A stretch of DNA of 64,000 nucleotides from Demequina litoralis (GTDB taxonomy: Bacteria; Actinomycetota; Actinomycetes; Actinomycetales; Demequinaceae). The stretch spans positions 1 through 64,000 of the forward strand of contig NZ_JAUHPW010000004.1 of assembly GCF_030418455.1 (NCBI RefSeq), written 5' to 3'. Position numbers and translations under genes: made by a program. Every line of letters begins with the position of its first letter. The first letter of the stretch is position 1. This document shows positions 34,476 through 43,011 of this stretch, piece by piece. The notes beneath the pieces were generated by a model. That model made no database searches. It was not told where the DNA came from and saw nothing but the letters and a program-made list of their open reading frames with translations.

Positions 34476-35471
34476 ATGACTGCTATGGGGGAGCGTAACG
34501 CGGGTATCGATTTGGTGCGGGTTCTGGGCATTATGGCAATCGTCGCAGGGCACTGCATACCGCTCGGAAGTTGGACTTCCGCACTGTTCATCTGGCACGT
34601 GCCTGTGTTCTTCTTTCTCACCGGCTACCTGTGGAAGCCGCAAAGAGCGATTCGCGACGAAGCGGCCAGGCGCACGCGGACCCTGCTCAAGCCCTACCTG
34701 TTCTGGTTCTCGGCCACGTATGCACTATTCCTCGCAGGAGCGACACTCTCCGGCCACAGCCCTGACCTGCTGCTCGCGCCGGTCTACGGCGGCTACTACG
34801 CAGTGCGGCCTTTCACGACATTCTGGTTCGTGTTCGCGCTATTCGGGACCGCGCTGCTGTGGCGCGTCCTGGAACTCGCACCGCAGTGGGCGCGCGGGAT
34901 CTTTGTGGTGGCTGCGCTTCTGGTGGCTCCGTTCGTCGGCGCGCCCCTCTCGCAGACGCCGCTCGCGCTCGGCACGTCGCTGTTGGCGGTCGTGTTCGTT
35001 GCCCTCGGTCAGGTCACCCGTGCTTACGAGCCGCGAATCGGTTCGGCTCGAGCATGGCTGGGCGCCGGCATGTTTGTGACGGGGGTTGCGCTCACAATGC
35101 TGGACGCTGTATAGCCGGTCGGCCTCAAACAGGGCGATTGGGGTACGCCGGTTGCGAGCGCGCTTGTCGCGTCCGCGATGTCGTGGGGGCTTGTGCTCGT
35201 CGCCAAACCTGCCGCTGCGGCGCTGAGCGAAAGGGCTTCGGCGGCGGTGGTGACACTTGCGACAACCGGGTTCGCCGTGGTGCTCGCGCATCCGGTTGTG
35301 CTCTGGGCGCTCGAGCGGTTCGACATTGGGTGGCCCGTCGTGTTTGCCGCGGCGCTCCTGTTCCCCTGGGCATTCGGCGTGATCGCGTTGCGCACGCCAG
35401 CATCGCAATGGGTCACCGGCGCTCCGCAACAACGCTCAGCTCGGAGGCCCGCCGGGGTCCAGCAGGGCTGA
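34476..35471 (+). pseudogene. acyltransferase-3 family membrane protein broken by one TAG
   Basis: A frame of 331 codons with TAG at 35112-35114. The first 212 codons open AGIDLVRVLGIMAIVAGHCI with the conserved His, then FIWHVPVFFFLTGYLW, as in fucose/sugar O-acetyltransferases of the AT3 family. After the stop the same frame continues for 118 codons with more membrane helices (AVVTLATTGFAVVLAHPVVL). The total length is normal for the family. The single stop removes the last third, so it is probably inactive, though a truncated membrane protein could still be made. It would have acetylated a sugar of the polysaccharide. Confidence 0.82.
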
Positions 35472-35610
35472 CAGCGCCCAACACTATTTCCAGTTAGAAA
35501 CGCCTCCGCTTGCCGCTGTCGCGCGACCTGGGGTACTTCACCGAGCAACTCTGGGGACATTCGGCGAGCGCCGTCAGTGACCGCGGCTCCTCGTCATCTA
35601 TTGACGTCGC

Positions 35611-36951
35611 TCACATGGCCGCCGCAGCGGGGCCGACTCCAGACTGTCGTCGGTGCCGGTACCGAGATCGCGCGGCGCGTGCGCCGGGCGATTGCCGGGT
35701 TCCGGAGTCCGAGTTGCGTACAAACTGTGCGCGGGAAAACGCATAGACGAAACTCACGAAAGCCAGAGTCGATGGTGCCAGAAGTCCCCAGCCAGTCCAC
35801 CCGATGACAACGAGTGCGGGGAGGAATGCGATGAGCGCACGTGCATGGTCATCTCCGTCGCTCCACGAACGCAGGCGGCTCATCGCGTGAACTGCGACGG
35901 CGACGAAGGGCAGGAAGAACAGAATGGCGCCAACCAATCCGAGCTCGACCAACTCAAGCATGAAGGTGTTGTGCACGGGCCAGCCTTGCGCGGTCAGCGC
36001 ATCGTAGGAGCCAACCGCTTCGATGTAACGACCTGGTCCGACGCCAAAGACCGGCGTGCGCGCAAACTGTTGTTGCGCGACCTCCATGAAGTGTGCGCGT
36101 TCGCCCGAGTCCTGGTCGAACCGTCCGAGAATCGAGTTGAGGAACAGTAGCCCCAACAGGCCAGCGATCACTGGAAGCGCAAACCTGCGAGGAGTGAGCC
36201 CATCGCGGGACTGGAAGAGCGACCAGGCCAGAATCATTGCGGCGGCTCCGACCATATTCGCGCGGCTCATTGAGAGGATGATTGCGAGAAGGCCGAAGGC
36301 GACGCCAGCAGACGCGAGACGACGACTCATCACGTCCTTGGACTTCGTCGCAGGCAACAAGAGCACGAGGCAGAGAACGAAGATCTTGCCGATCACGGAC
36401 GGGTGGGCGAACGTCCCACTTGCTCTGCCGCCTTCAAGGATCGCTGTTTGCCCCGTCGTTTCGAAGATGGGAATTCCAATGATCTGGAGTACGCAGATCG
36501 CGGCCTGAAGATAGATTATGAATGCAATGATGGCTACGGTGAAGCGTCTGAATTCTGCATACTTTCTGAAACTGTCCCCAAGCAACGCGCCTGCGCTCCA
36601 CGCAAGAATGGCGAAGAGTATATTGACAGTCCCCCCCCGGACCGCTGAACTCGACGGCCATACGAAAGCCAAACCGAATGCGAGGTATGCGGATAACGGG
36701 ATGAACAACCACGGTATCACTTGCCGTCGGAAGGAGAGAACCCCCACCATACCGATGGCCGACACCACCGCGTATGTAGCGGTCAGACCGACCGATTCGC
36801 GCCCGCCAGTGCGTGGGAAAACTGCCATCACTACGAGCGCTACTAGAAGTGCCGCACCCGCACGGACGGGCGGGCGCGCCGGAAGAAACAGCGCAATGAA
36901 GCCCGTAGCGAGAGCCGCCCAGATCAGTGCGCTCAATGAGACCTCCGCCAT
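35611..36951 (-). CDS. O-antigen ligase/polymerase family membrane protein (Wzy/WaaL-like)
   Basis: Encodes 446 residues with about 11-12 hydrophobic helices. Family landmarks are GRASGTFAHPSVIGKIFVLC near residue 175, FGVGPGRYIEAVG near 318, and the HNTFMLELVELGLVGAILFF segment, which match the Wzy_C/O-antigen ligase domain. It would polymerise or ligate lipid-linked glycan on the outer membrane face of the cytoplasmic membrane. It is unrelated in sequence to the polymerase at 16032, which supports a second polysaccharide system. The C-terminal 30 residues are Arg/Ser-rich and low in complexity. Confidence 0.85.
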   Translation of the reverse strand: MAEVSLSALIWAALATGFIALFLPARPPVRAGAALLVALVVMAVFPRTGGRESVGLTATYAVVSAIGMVGVLSFRRQVIPWLFIPLSAYLAFGLAFVWPSSSAVRGGTVNILFAILAWSAGALLGDSFRKYAEFRRFTVAIIAFIIYLQAAICVLQIIGIPIFETTGQTAILEGGRASGTFAHPSVIGKIFVLCLVLLLPATKSKDVMSRRLASAGVAFGLLAIILSMSRANMVGAAAMILAWSLFQSRDGLTPRRFALPVIAGLLGLLFLNSILGRFDQDSGERAHFMEVAQQQFARTPVFGVGPGRYIEAVGSYDALTAQGWPVHNTFMLELVELGLVGAILFFLPFVAVAVHAMSRLRSWSDGDDHARALIAFLPALVVIGWTGWGLLAPSTLAFVSFVYAFSRAQFVRNSDSGTRQSPGARAARSRYRHRRQSGVGPAAAAM

Positions 36952-37062
36952 AAGTCGAGTTTCAGGAATCTGTCGGGGCGTGGATCAACAGTAGTGCCCC
37001 CGGCCGTGGCCAAACGCGTGGCACGAATCGCAAGGCGAATCCTAATTGCCAAGCCTTGCCTC

Positions 37063-38220
37063 TCAGTCCGGTTGCTGATGCCTCGAACGTTGGACAGGTG
37101 GCTCAAGGCCAAGCTTGCCAAGGATAAAGTCAGCCTTTTCAGACCAGCGCACATCGTCCGGCAGCGTGCTGATGGCTCGCGGGACGCGTGGCCCCGTCGC
37201 CTCAAGTGCTGCGAGCCACGCCACATGATCAGTCGCGCCGAGTACGGTCACCTGATCTAGGCCGCGGCTCGACGCTCCAGTCACGGGGGTGGTGAGTACA
37301 GGTAGGCCAGCGGCGCGGTACTCGTATGTCTTGATCACGTCGCCGCCTACTTCCCCCGTGCCCACGCGATGTGGAACCCAACCGATGTCGAGAGTACTAA
37401 GCAACGAAGGAACGTCGTCGTAGTGGACATCACCGAGCATCTCAATGTTCGCACACGCCTTCATGGGGCCCGCATATTCTCGGTCGAGAACGGGACCAGC
37501 GAAAAGGAATCGCACCTGCGGGAGTTCGCACGCCGCACGCACGATCAGCGCCAGATCTAGGCGACGTCCGATCTTCCCAACATACCCGACGGTCATCGCC
37601 CCAGTCGCGGCAGACAACGCGCTGAATCGGTCCGGGTCACAACCGTTCGTCAATAAGGCTACGTCGTCTCTTCCGTACCTCTGGGCGAGCTCCACCGTTC
37701 CTTCCGCGTTCGCGGTGACGGAAGATGCATGCTCGAAGAGCACGCGGTAGGCGCGATCGACGTCCCCTCGCACTCCTTCGAACGCGTGATGAATCGTCCA
37801 GTCGTCCAAGAGGTCAAACGCAACTGGCTGACGCGAGCGCACAATTGCCTGCCATGCCGAGGATAGCGAGAGAAAGGGGTTCCAGGTGACCACGGGCGTA
37901 TCTATCACGGGGTTGCCGCGGTGATACGCGTTGAGGGAGTCGACCCACCATTTCTGTCGGTCGCGAAGCGACGGAATCCGGCGGCTCACAATGGTGACCG
38001 GCTTGGTGTTCGGCGCTACGGTCCTCGCAGGATAGCGGCGCCATGGTAGGAGCACGGCAGGCTCGGGGCGAGATACCACCGTCACGGTGCCACGGCCGTC
38101 CAACCTGTTTCCAAACCACTCGATCAGGTGGCCGTCCCGAGTACGGTAGCCCTCGTTTGAAAGCTTGTGCTGACCGTGCATGGGGTAGGCAAGTAGTGCC
38201 GTCTCAATGGTCATGTCCAA
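37063..38220 (-). CDS. GT4-like glycosyltransferase
   Basis: Encodes 385 residues. GT-B fold with TVGYVGKIGRRLDLALIVRA near residue 212 and the donor segment VPHRVGTGEVGGDVIKTYEY near 293, followed by RAAGLPVLTTPVTG. The DVIKxYEY-RAAGLPV pattern is shared with the neighbour at 38268 (SPMKYFEYLASGLQVLAS), so both belong to the same branch of glycosyltransferases, often annotated as teichuronic or exopolysaccharide enzymes. The sugar is unknown. It is part of the minus-strand block with slightly lower GC. The N-terminal start is the first ATG, giving MDMTIETALLAYP. Confidence 0.8.
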   Translation of the reverse strand: MDMTIETALLAYPMHGQHKLSNEGYRTRDGHLIEWFGNRLDGRGTVTVVSRPEPAVLLPWRRYPARTVAPNTKPVTIVSRRIPSLRDRQKWWVDSLNAYHRGNPVIDTPVVTWNPFLSLSSAWQAIVRSRQPVAFDLLDDWTIHHAFEGVRGDVDRAYRVLFEHASSVTANAEGTVELAQRYGRDDVALLTNGCDPDRFSALSAATGAMTVGYVGKIGRRLDLALIVRAACELPQVRFLFAGPVLDREYAGPMKACANIEMLGDVHYDDVPSLLSTLDIGWVPHRVGTGEVGGDVIKTYEYRAAGLPVLTTPVTGASSRGLDQVTVLGATDHVAWLAALEATGPRVPRAISTLPDDVRWSEKADFILGKLGLEPPVQRSRHQQPD

Positions 38221-38267
38221 CCCTCTCTCGTGTGAAGCGCGAGCGGTCCGCGCGCCGACAGAACTGC

Positions 38268-39413
38268 CTAGTCCTTTGGTTCAGGGTTCGCATCTTCACC
38301 GCGCCGCGCGGTCCCCGAGACCACGCTTTCGACGAACTGCTCAAGTTCGCGTGCACGCCGTTGCCATCTATACATGCGCGCGTGTACTTGCCCCGTCAAA
38401 TTGGGACTCGCGAGACTTAGCAGTTCCTCAGCGCCCGCAAACGCGCCGGCGTGCCCATCGTAAAGTCTGACGCCTTGAACGTGCGGTCGCGCGGCGAGTC
38501 CTGGCGTTTGCGACGCCAGCACCTGAAGCCCCGACGCGAGGTACTCGAAGTACTTCATGGGGCTTCGGGCAGCGTTCATAGGATCGTCGGTCAACGGAAG
38601 CAGCCCGATTGAGTACGACTGGAGAAGCCGCGGGACGTCGTCGTAAGGTACCGGCCCGAGCAGTGTGATGTTGCCCGGCAGCCGTTCGCGTGGCGGACTT
38701 GTGACGGGACCTGCCAAACCGAATGGAGTATTCGGGTGCCTTCTGGCCAATGCTATTACCAAGTGCCAGTCGAACCGACGGTCCAGTGCGCCCACATACA
38801 CGAAACCCGTCCGGCGTGCCACGGCGTTGTTGCCGAAGAAGGAGTCGTCGACGCCGTTTTCTAGGACGAGTTGTGGCTTCCCGGTGGCGCCTGCATGTGC
38901 ATCCGGGGCGATGACTGGTGAACACCACACTACGCCGTCGGCACGGCTGAGCACCTGTTGTTCCAGCCGCGCTCCGCGCGGCGATGTCTGCATGTCGGTC
39001 GACCGGTATATCACCGTGCCTCGAAACCCGACGAGTGCTTCGGCTAGGAACAGTTGGTCGATGATGGCGACATCAGTGCCTCGGCCGTGGCCCTGGCGCA
39101 ACCAAAGTTGAACGGAACGTGAACGCCGCATGAGTCGGATCGGGGCGATGGGCCGTGGCACGTCGTGCCACACGCCCGCGTCGTCCCGATAGCCCCCGTC
39201 GAGTAGTCGCCGGTGTGCATCGCCCAGCGGCGCGGTTGCTCGAGCCAGATTGCGTCCCATCACTTCGCGATTGAGGGCACGTTCGACGAGTGAAAGCGGA
39301 GTAGACAGATGCACTACATCGTGCCCTGACCTCGCCAGCTCTCGGCTCAGATGGTGGCTTCCAAGCCGAAACGTGGAACCCAACGGCACGTTGCTCAGGA
39401 ACGTGATCTTCAT
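38268..39413 (-). CDS. GT4-like glycosyltransferase
   Basis: Encodes 381 residues. It opens MKITFLSNVPLGSTFRLGSH, the usual first strand plus a glycine loop. The C-terminal domain has GFVYVGALDRRFDWHLVIAL near residue 203 and NAARSPMKYFEYLASGLQVL near 292. The start overlaps the stop of the preceding gene by three bases, so it is translated with the 39410 gene. Its donor and acceptor are unknown. Together with its neighbours it forms the sugar-adding part of the second repeat-unit pathway. Confidence 0.85.
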   Translation of the reverse strand: MKITFLSNVPLGSTFRLGSHHLSRELARSGHDVVHLSTPLSLVERALNREVMGRNLARATAPLGDAHRRLLDGGYRDDAGVWHDVPRPIAPIRLMRRSRSVQLWLRQGHGRGTDVAIIDQLFLAEALVGFRGTVIYRSTDMQTSPRGARLEQQVLSRADGVVWCSPVIAPDAHAGATGKPQLVLENGVDDSFFGNNAVARRTGFVYVGALDRRFDWHLVIALARRHPNTPFGLAGPVTSPPRERLPGNITLLGPVPYDDVPRLLQSYSIGLLPLTDDPMNAARSPMKYFEYLASGLQVLASQTPGLAARPHVQGVRLYDGHAGAFAGAEELLSLASPNLTGQVHARMYRWQRRARELEQFVESVVSGTARRGEDANPEPKD

Positions 39414-40309
39414 GCGTTTGCCTCGCTCAACGCGTCTTTGATCCGGCGAATCGTCGTATGCCCATACGTGTTCGCGATCTGGATGTCATTCCGAGACTGC
39501 TGAACGTTTGACAGGTACAGGCCGTCTTCTTGCGAGTCAGGTGTAAGCGGGAACTCCAGCGGGAGACCGTGAACTTGTCGCGTTGGCAGGCCGGCTTCAA
39601 CGCTGACGTAATGCAGCCAGACGTCGTCTGCCTTGGGCGCGAGCTGGGTGAACGCCGTGCCGAAGTTCCTCAGCGCCGCCTGCATGCGAGGCGGATAGAG
39701 AACGCCCGAGACACCGGTGGGCAAGTTGGCGTAGCTTGGTGCAGAAGTCCAACACTCGCGCCATGTGTTGTACGGAAGCAGTTCGCCGGCATCCGAGAAC
39801 CCGACGACGTGGGCCCGATAGCAGGTGAGTTCCGCCGCATTCGCGTGCTTGAGAAGCCTACGAAGCCAGAAGCGGGGAAGAACAACGTCGTCGTCAGCGG
39901 TTGCGACGAATGCGTGTTCGGGCATTCCTGCCTCGCCCGAGACAAGTGGCCAGTACTTCGTGTGCGGGCCGTAGTTCGCGGTGAGACGCACCTCGAGCCC
40001 GCGTGCCTGCAGACGCTTGATCGCCGGCGGCAGATTTTCAAACGCCTTGGGGTCGTCGAGCCACAGGATGAGTCGCGATGGCCGCGAGTCGCCTGCCGCG
40101 ATGGATTCAAGCGCGAGGTGCACAGAATTTATCCGTGCGCCGTGCGTTGTCATCGAGACCGCGACCGGCGAGTCGCCAACGACTGGGATGCTGCTTTCGT
40201 GATTCTGCGATTCAAGCAATCGTGCCTGCCTGGGCGCGAGGCGTGCAGCGCCTAGGTGGTAGACCTTTCGCGACACACGCTTGGTGATTGGTCGCTCGAT
40301 TCTCAGCAT
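39410..40309 (-). CDS. glycosyltransferase-like protein with TADDDV motif
   Basis: Encodes 299 residues. After a basic N-terminus, VAVSMTTHGARINSVHLALE starts a GT-A-like fold; PSRLILWLDDP and AFVATADDDVVLPRFWLRRL near residue 135 provide the acidic metal-binding motif (DDD). The family appears in capsule loci as a hypothetical protein or glycosyltransferase. There is no membrane helix, so it acts in the cytoplasm. The downstream gene starts within its stop codon. The function as a sugar transferase is inferred from fold-like motifs and context. Confidence 0.7.
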   Translation of the reverse strand: MLRIERPITKRVSRKVYHLGAARLAPRQARLLESQNHESSIPVVGDSPVAVSMTTHGARINSVHLALESIAAGDSRPSRLILWLDDPKAFENLPPAIKRLQARGLEVRLTANYGPHTKYWPLVSGEAGMPEHAFVATADDDVVLPRFWLRRLLKHANAAELTCYRAHVVGFSDAGELLPYNTWRECWTSAPSYANLPTGVSGVLYPPRMQAALRNFGTAFTQLAPKADDVWLHYVSVEAGLPTRQVHGLPLEFPLTPDSQEDGLYLSNVQQSRNDIQIANTYGHTTIRRIKDALSEANA

Positions 40310-40436
40310 CGCTGCCCGGCCGTTCGCACTCGTGCTCTCCTCTGTTTTGCGCTAAGTCGGCGTCAATGAAACGCGGGTACGCTCGGTACCGCAAGGCCGC
40401 CTGAACTGCCAAGTGCTCGCGATCAGTGTTCCCGCG

Positions 40437-41477
40437 TCAGAGTTCTAGATCTACGGAGTCTTTGTCCCCGAGTGCCTGCAGATACGCCTCTCGGTGAGCC
40501 TGTCCTATCGAAGGCCAGTCCCGATGGTCCATTGACACTGGCCCGATCGATGCCCAATCCGTGGACCTGACCCGCGCTACTGCGGCGGCAAGATCATCCG
40601 CGGTCAGTTCCGCCGCATACAAGTGAACGTAGTCGTCGCCGAATTCTTGACGCCAGGCGATGGTCACGTCGTTGGACGGAACTAGGATCGGCCTGTCGAG
40701 CGACAGAGCCAATAGCGCCGCTCCAGAGTTGTGAATATCCCTGTAGGGGAGAACGACAAGTTCGCTGTCCACGATTGCGGTCGCGAGAGCGTCGTCGTTC
40801 ACGCGCTCCAACTCAAGACGAATGCTCGGCTCATCGCCCGCGATCTGGTGGAGACGTTCGGCTAGAGCCCTAGTCTGCGGAGCGCCGATCACCCGGAGAC
40901 TCAAGGAATTCTCGCCCTGCGCAAGGATGAACTCCTGGAGAAGGTTCTCAACGCCCTTGTACGGACGCACGAGGCCAAAGAAGAGTAGGCCCCCGCGGCC
41001 TTCGCGCGCTTGCGTCCTTGAACTCGGCACGCGGTACCAATCGCGATAGTGTCCGTGTGGAATGTGGACGGCGTGCACTTCCCGAGGAACGGGAGTGAAT
41101 GGATTCAGTGCTATCCAGACATTGGCTCGGCGCAGCACCCGCTGGAGCGCGCGCGAGTCACCTCGAGAGAGTTTCTCATGCGGCGCGGTGTTGTGAGCTG
41201 TATACAACACCGGTGTTCCAGTGATCCACAACCTGGCCAAGACCAACTCAATCAAGGCCCGTCGTACTGGACGCCTCCAGCCCTTCGTCTGCTGGAACCA
41301 GTGCTCGGGCCAGTGGAAATGAAAGACGTCGTAACGTCCCAGCAGTGCCCTTCGCCAAGTGAAGGTTTGGCCGTTGACGTCGCTAGGCAGGCTACCGAGG
41401 AACAATGGCAGGAATGGGTTCGACTGCTCGTGTGGCTCTCCGAAACTGAAGAGCACTCGAATGTGTTGTATCTGCAT
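40437..41477 (-). CDS. GT4-like glycosyltransferase (mannosyltransferase-like)
   Basis: Encodes 346 residues. The N-terminal FHFHWPEHWFQQTKGWRRPV near residue 52 and VLYTAHNTAPHEKLSRGDSR near 90 are typical of a group of actinobacterial GT-B enzymes with a conserved H-x-H-W-P and T-x-H-N. The donor domain has GGLLFFGLVRPYKGVENLLQ near 166 and LPYRDIHNSGAALLALSLDR near 247. The likely step is transfer of one hexose to the lipid-linked oligosaccharide; mannose is only suggested by similarity to beta-1,4-mannosyltransferase-like families. Confidence 0.78.
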   Translation of the reverse strand: MQIQHIRVLFSFGEPHEQSNPFLPLFLGSLPSDVNGQTFTWRRALLGRYDVFHFHWPEHWFQQTKGWRRPVRRALIELVLARLWITGTPVLYTAHNTAPHEKLSRGDSRALQRVLRRANVWIALNPFTPVPREVHAVHIPHGHYRDWYRVPSSRTQAREGRGGLLFFGLVRPYKGVENLLQEFILAQGENSLSLRVIGAPQTRALAERLHQIAGDEPSIRLELERVNDDALATAIVDSELVVLPYRDIHNSGAALLALSLDRPILVPSNDVTIAWRQEFGDDYVHLYAAELTADDLAAAVARVRSTDWASIGPVSMDHRDWPSIGQAHREAYLQALGDKDSVDLEL

Positions 41478-41547
41478 TCTTTCCCGATGAGGCGTTCTAA
41501 GGCGGTGGCGACCCGCGACGTTGCGTTCGTATGAAGGGCATATTCGT

Positions 41548-42687
41548 CTACGGCCTGTGGCTACGGCTCGACTGGAGCCGCGTCGACTCGAGGTGGCCGC
41601 AATCGCTTAGCGCATCAGCATAGCGTTCGTTCACGTGCTGCCACGTGTAGTGCTCGAGAGCTCGGGTTGCCGCACGCTTGCTCATCTGGTCGAGACGAGG
41701 CCCGTCGGCGATCAGCGTCTTGGCGGCCGCAGCGATTTCGGTGGGTTTTGGTTGAACGAAGACGCCACCGTCGCCGAGGACTTCGCGGTTGAAGGGAGTG
41801 TCCCTGGCAAGAGTCGGAGCGCCGAGCGCCATGGCTTGTACGAGCGCGGGGTTCGTGCCTCCCACCGAGTGGCCATGAAAGTACACGCCCGCGTGCTGCC
41901 ACAGGCTGTGTAGTCGTGAATCGTCATTGATATGGCCGAGCCAGTGGACGCGCGGGTTTGAAGAAGCCAAGTCTTTCGCCCGGGCGTCGAGCATGCCGCC
42001 AAATCCAGATGACCCGACAATCACGACATCGGCAACGTCCGCGATCTGCGCGGCGGCTTCGAGGAACTCGGAGACCGTATTCTCGGGCACGAAGCGTGCC
42101 ACCATGAGCACGTATCCTCGATGTGTGAGCCCCGGCTCCAAAGGCAGATCCAGGTCGGTGAACTCTCCGCCGTACGGGATGTACTCACCTTCACGGCGGA
42201 ACTCGCTACCCCAGCGGCTGGCGATCTCGCGGGCATCGAAAACGAGCGTTGTTCCGTATTTCGCCGTCAACTTGGCGCCCGTGCGGAACACCCGCTTCGC
42301 GATCCGCCCCCATTTCGCGCGTTCCCACTCGATCCCGTCGACATTCACGACGGTAGGAATCTTGGCAAGCCGAAGCAGGGGGAGCCAGTATCCATTTGCG
42401 CAGTTCATGACGAGCGCGACATCCGGTCGCGCTCGCAAGGTGTGAAGTGTGGAGGAGAAGCCATACGAGAGCGTCGAGAGCGACTTGGTGTTCATGCCCC
42501 ACGTGTCGATGCTTCGAATGCGTGGATCGCGCGTTGGGTCGCTCGACTTCGTAGACTCGTGCCGGCCGTATACAGTCACGTCCCAGCCCTGGTCGGCAAG
42601 GTGGGGGGCAAGGTTCCTGACGGCGGTTTCGAAACCACCGTAGTAGCTCGGGTACCCGCGAGTGCCAATTACAGCGACAGATGGCAA
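41548..42687 (-). CDS. DUF1972-type glycosyltransferase (WchF/Cps2T rhamnosyltransferase-like)
   Basis: Encodes 379 residues. The DUF1972 N-terminus is diagnostic: VAVIGTRGYPSYYGGFETAV, and PTVVNVDGIEWERAKWGRIA near residue 110. The GT4 C-terminus has VYFHGHSVGGTNPALVQAMA near 267. In pneumococcal capsule loci this family contains the beta-1,4-rhamnosyltransferase that adds rhamnose as the second sugar. A complete dTDP-rhamnose pathway lies at 52.8-56.2 kb, so a rhamnosyl role is consistent. The assignment of sugar is inference from family. Confidence 0.85.
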   Translation of the reverse strand: MPSVAVIGTRGYPSYYGGFETAVRNLAPHLADQGWDVTVYGRHESTKSSDPTRDPRIRSIDTWGMNTKSLSTLSYGFSSTLHTLRARPDVALVMNCANGYWLPLLRLAKIPTVVNVDGIEWERAKWGRIAKRVFRTGAKLTAKYGTTLVFDAREIASRWGSEFRREGEYIPYGGEFTDLDLPLEPGLTHRGYVLMVARFVPENTVSEFLEAAAQIADVADVVIVGSSGFGGMLDARAKDLASSNPRVHWLGHINDDSRLHSLWQHAGVYFHGHSVGGTNPALVQAMALGAPTLARDTPFNREVLGDGGVFVQPKPTEIAAAAKTLIADGPRLDQMSKRAATRALEHYTWQHVNERYADALSDCGHLESTRLQSSRSHRP

Positions 42688-43011
42688 GAGGCAGACCTTT
42701 CTAAGTTACATAGGTGGCCGAATCGGAATGCGATGGGCGAGAGCCTTGCGGCCGCGGGCGAACCGAGGAGTGGCCAGTCGCCTGCACCATGCCGGGCGGA
42801 GACTACTTTGAGCGCGTTCTCACCTGGGCCGGCACTTGACTTCGGGGCTCATCATAGCGATAGCGTCGCCCGCGCAAACCCCCATGGCGGAAGCCTACCT
42901 GAGTGAGCAGTTGTGCTTCGCCGCGGAGCCCAGGGCGCTCGCTTGGTCTGTGGGTTCGAGGGGTCCGTGGCATTGTGGTGCACCGCCATCAGTCGTCGCG
43001 TTCGAGGGAGT
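42688..43011 (+). other. 324-base intergenic gap, no gene seen
   Basis: Lies between two minus-strand genes. No frame looks like protein and I find no strong terminator or inverted repeat. It probably contains the promoter of the DUF1972 glycosyltransferase gene, which I cannot place. Confidence 0.4.

Noticed and set aside
29955-35114. TAG/TAA recoding or readthrough to explain the interrupted transposases and acyltransferase
   Set aside because: TAG and TAA end intact genes elsewhere in the window (for example at 28747 and 10602), the affected residues differ, and the genes are mostly IS genes, so ordinary decay is sufficient.
42688-43011. Small genes in the intergenic gap
   Set aside because: Several short frames exist on both strands, but none has a ribosome site with matching codon bias or a recognisable feature.
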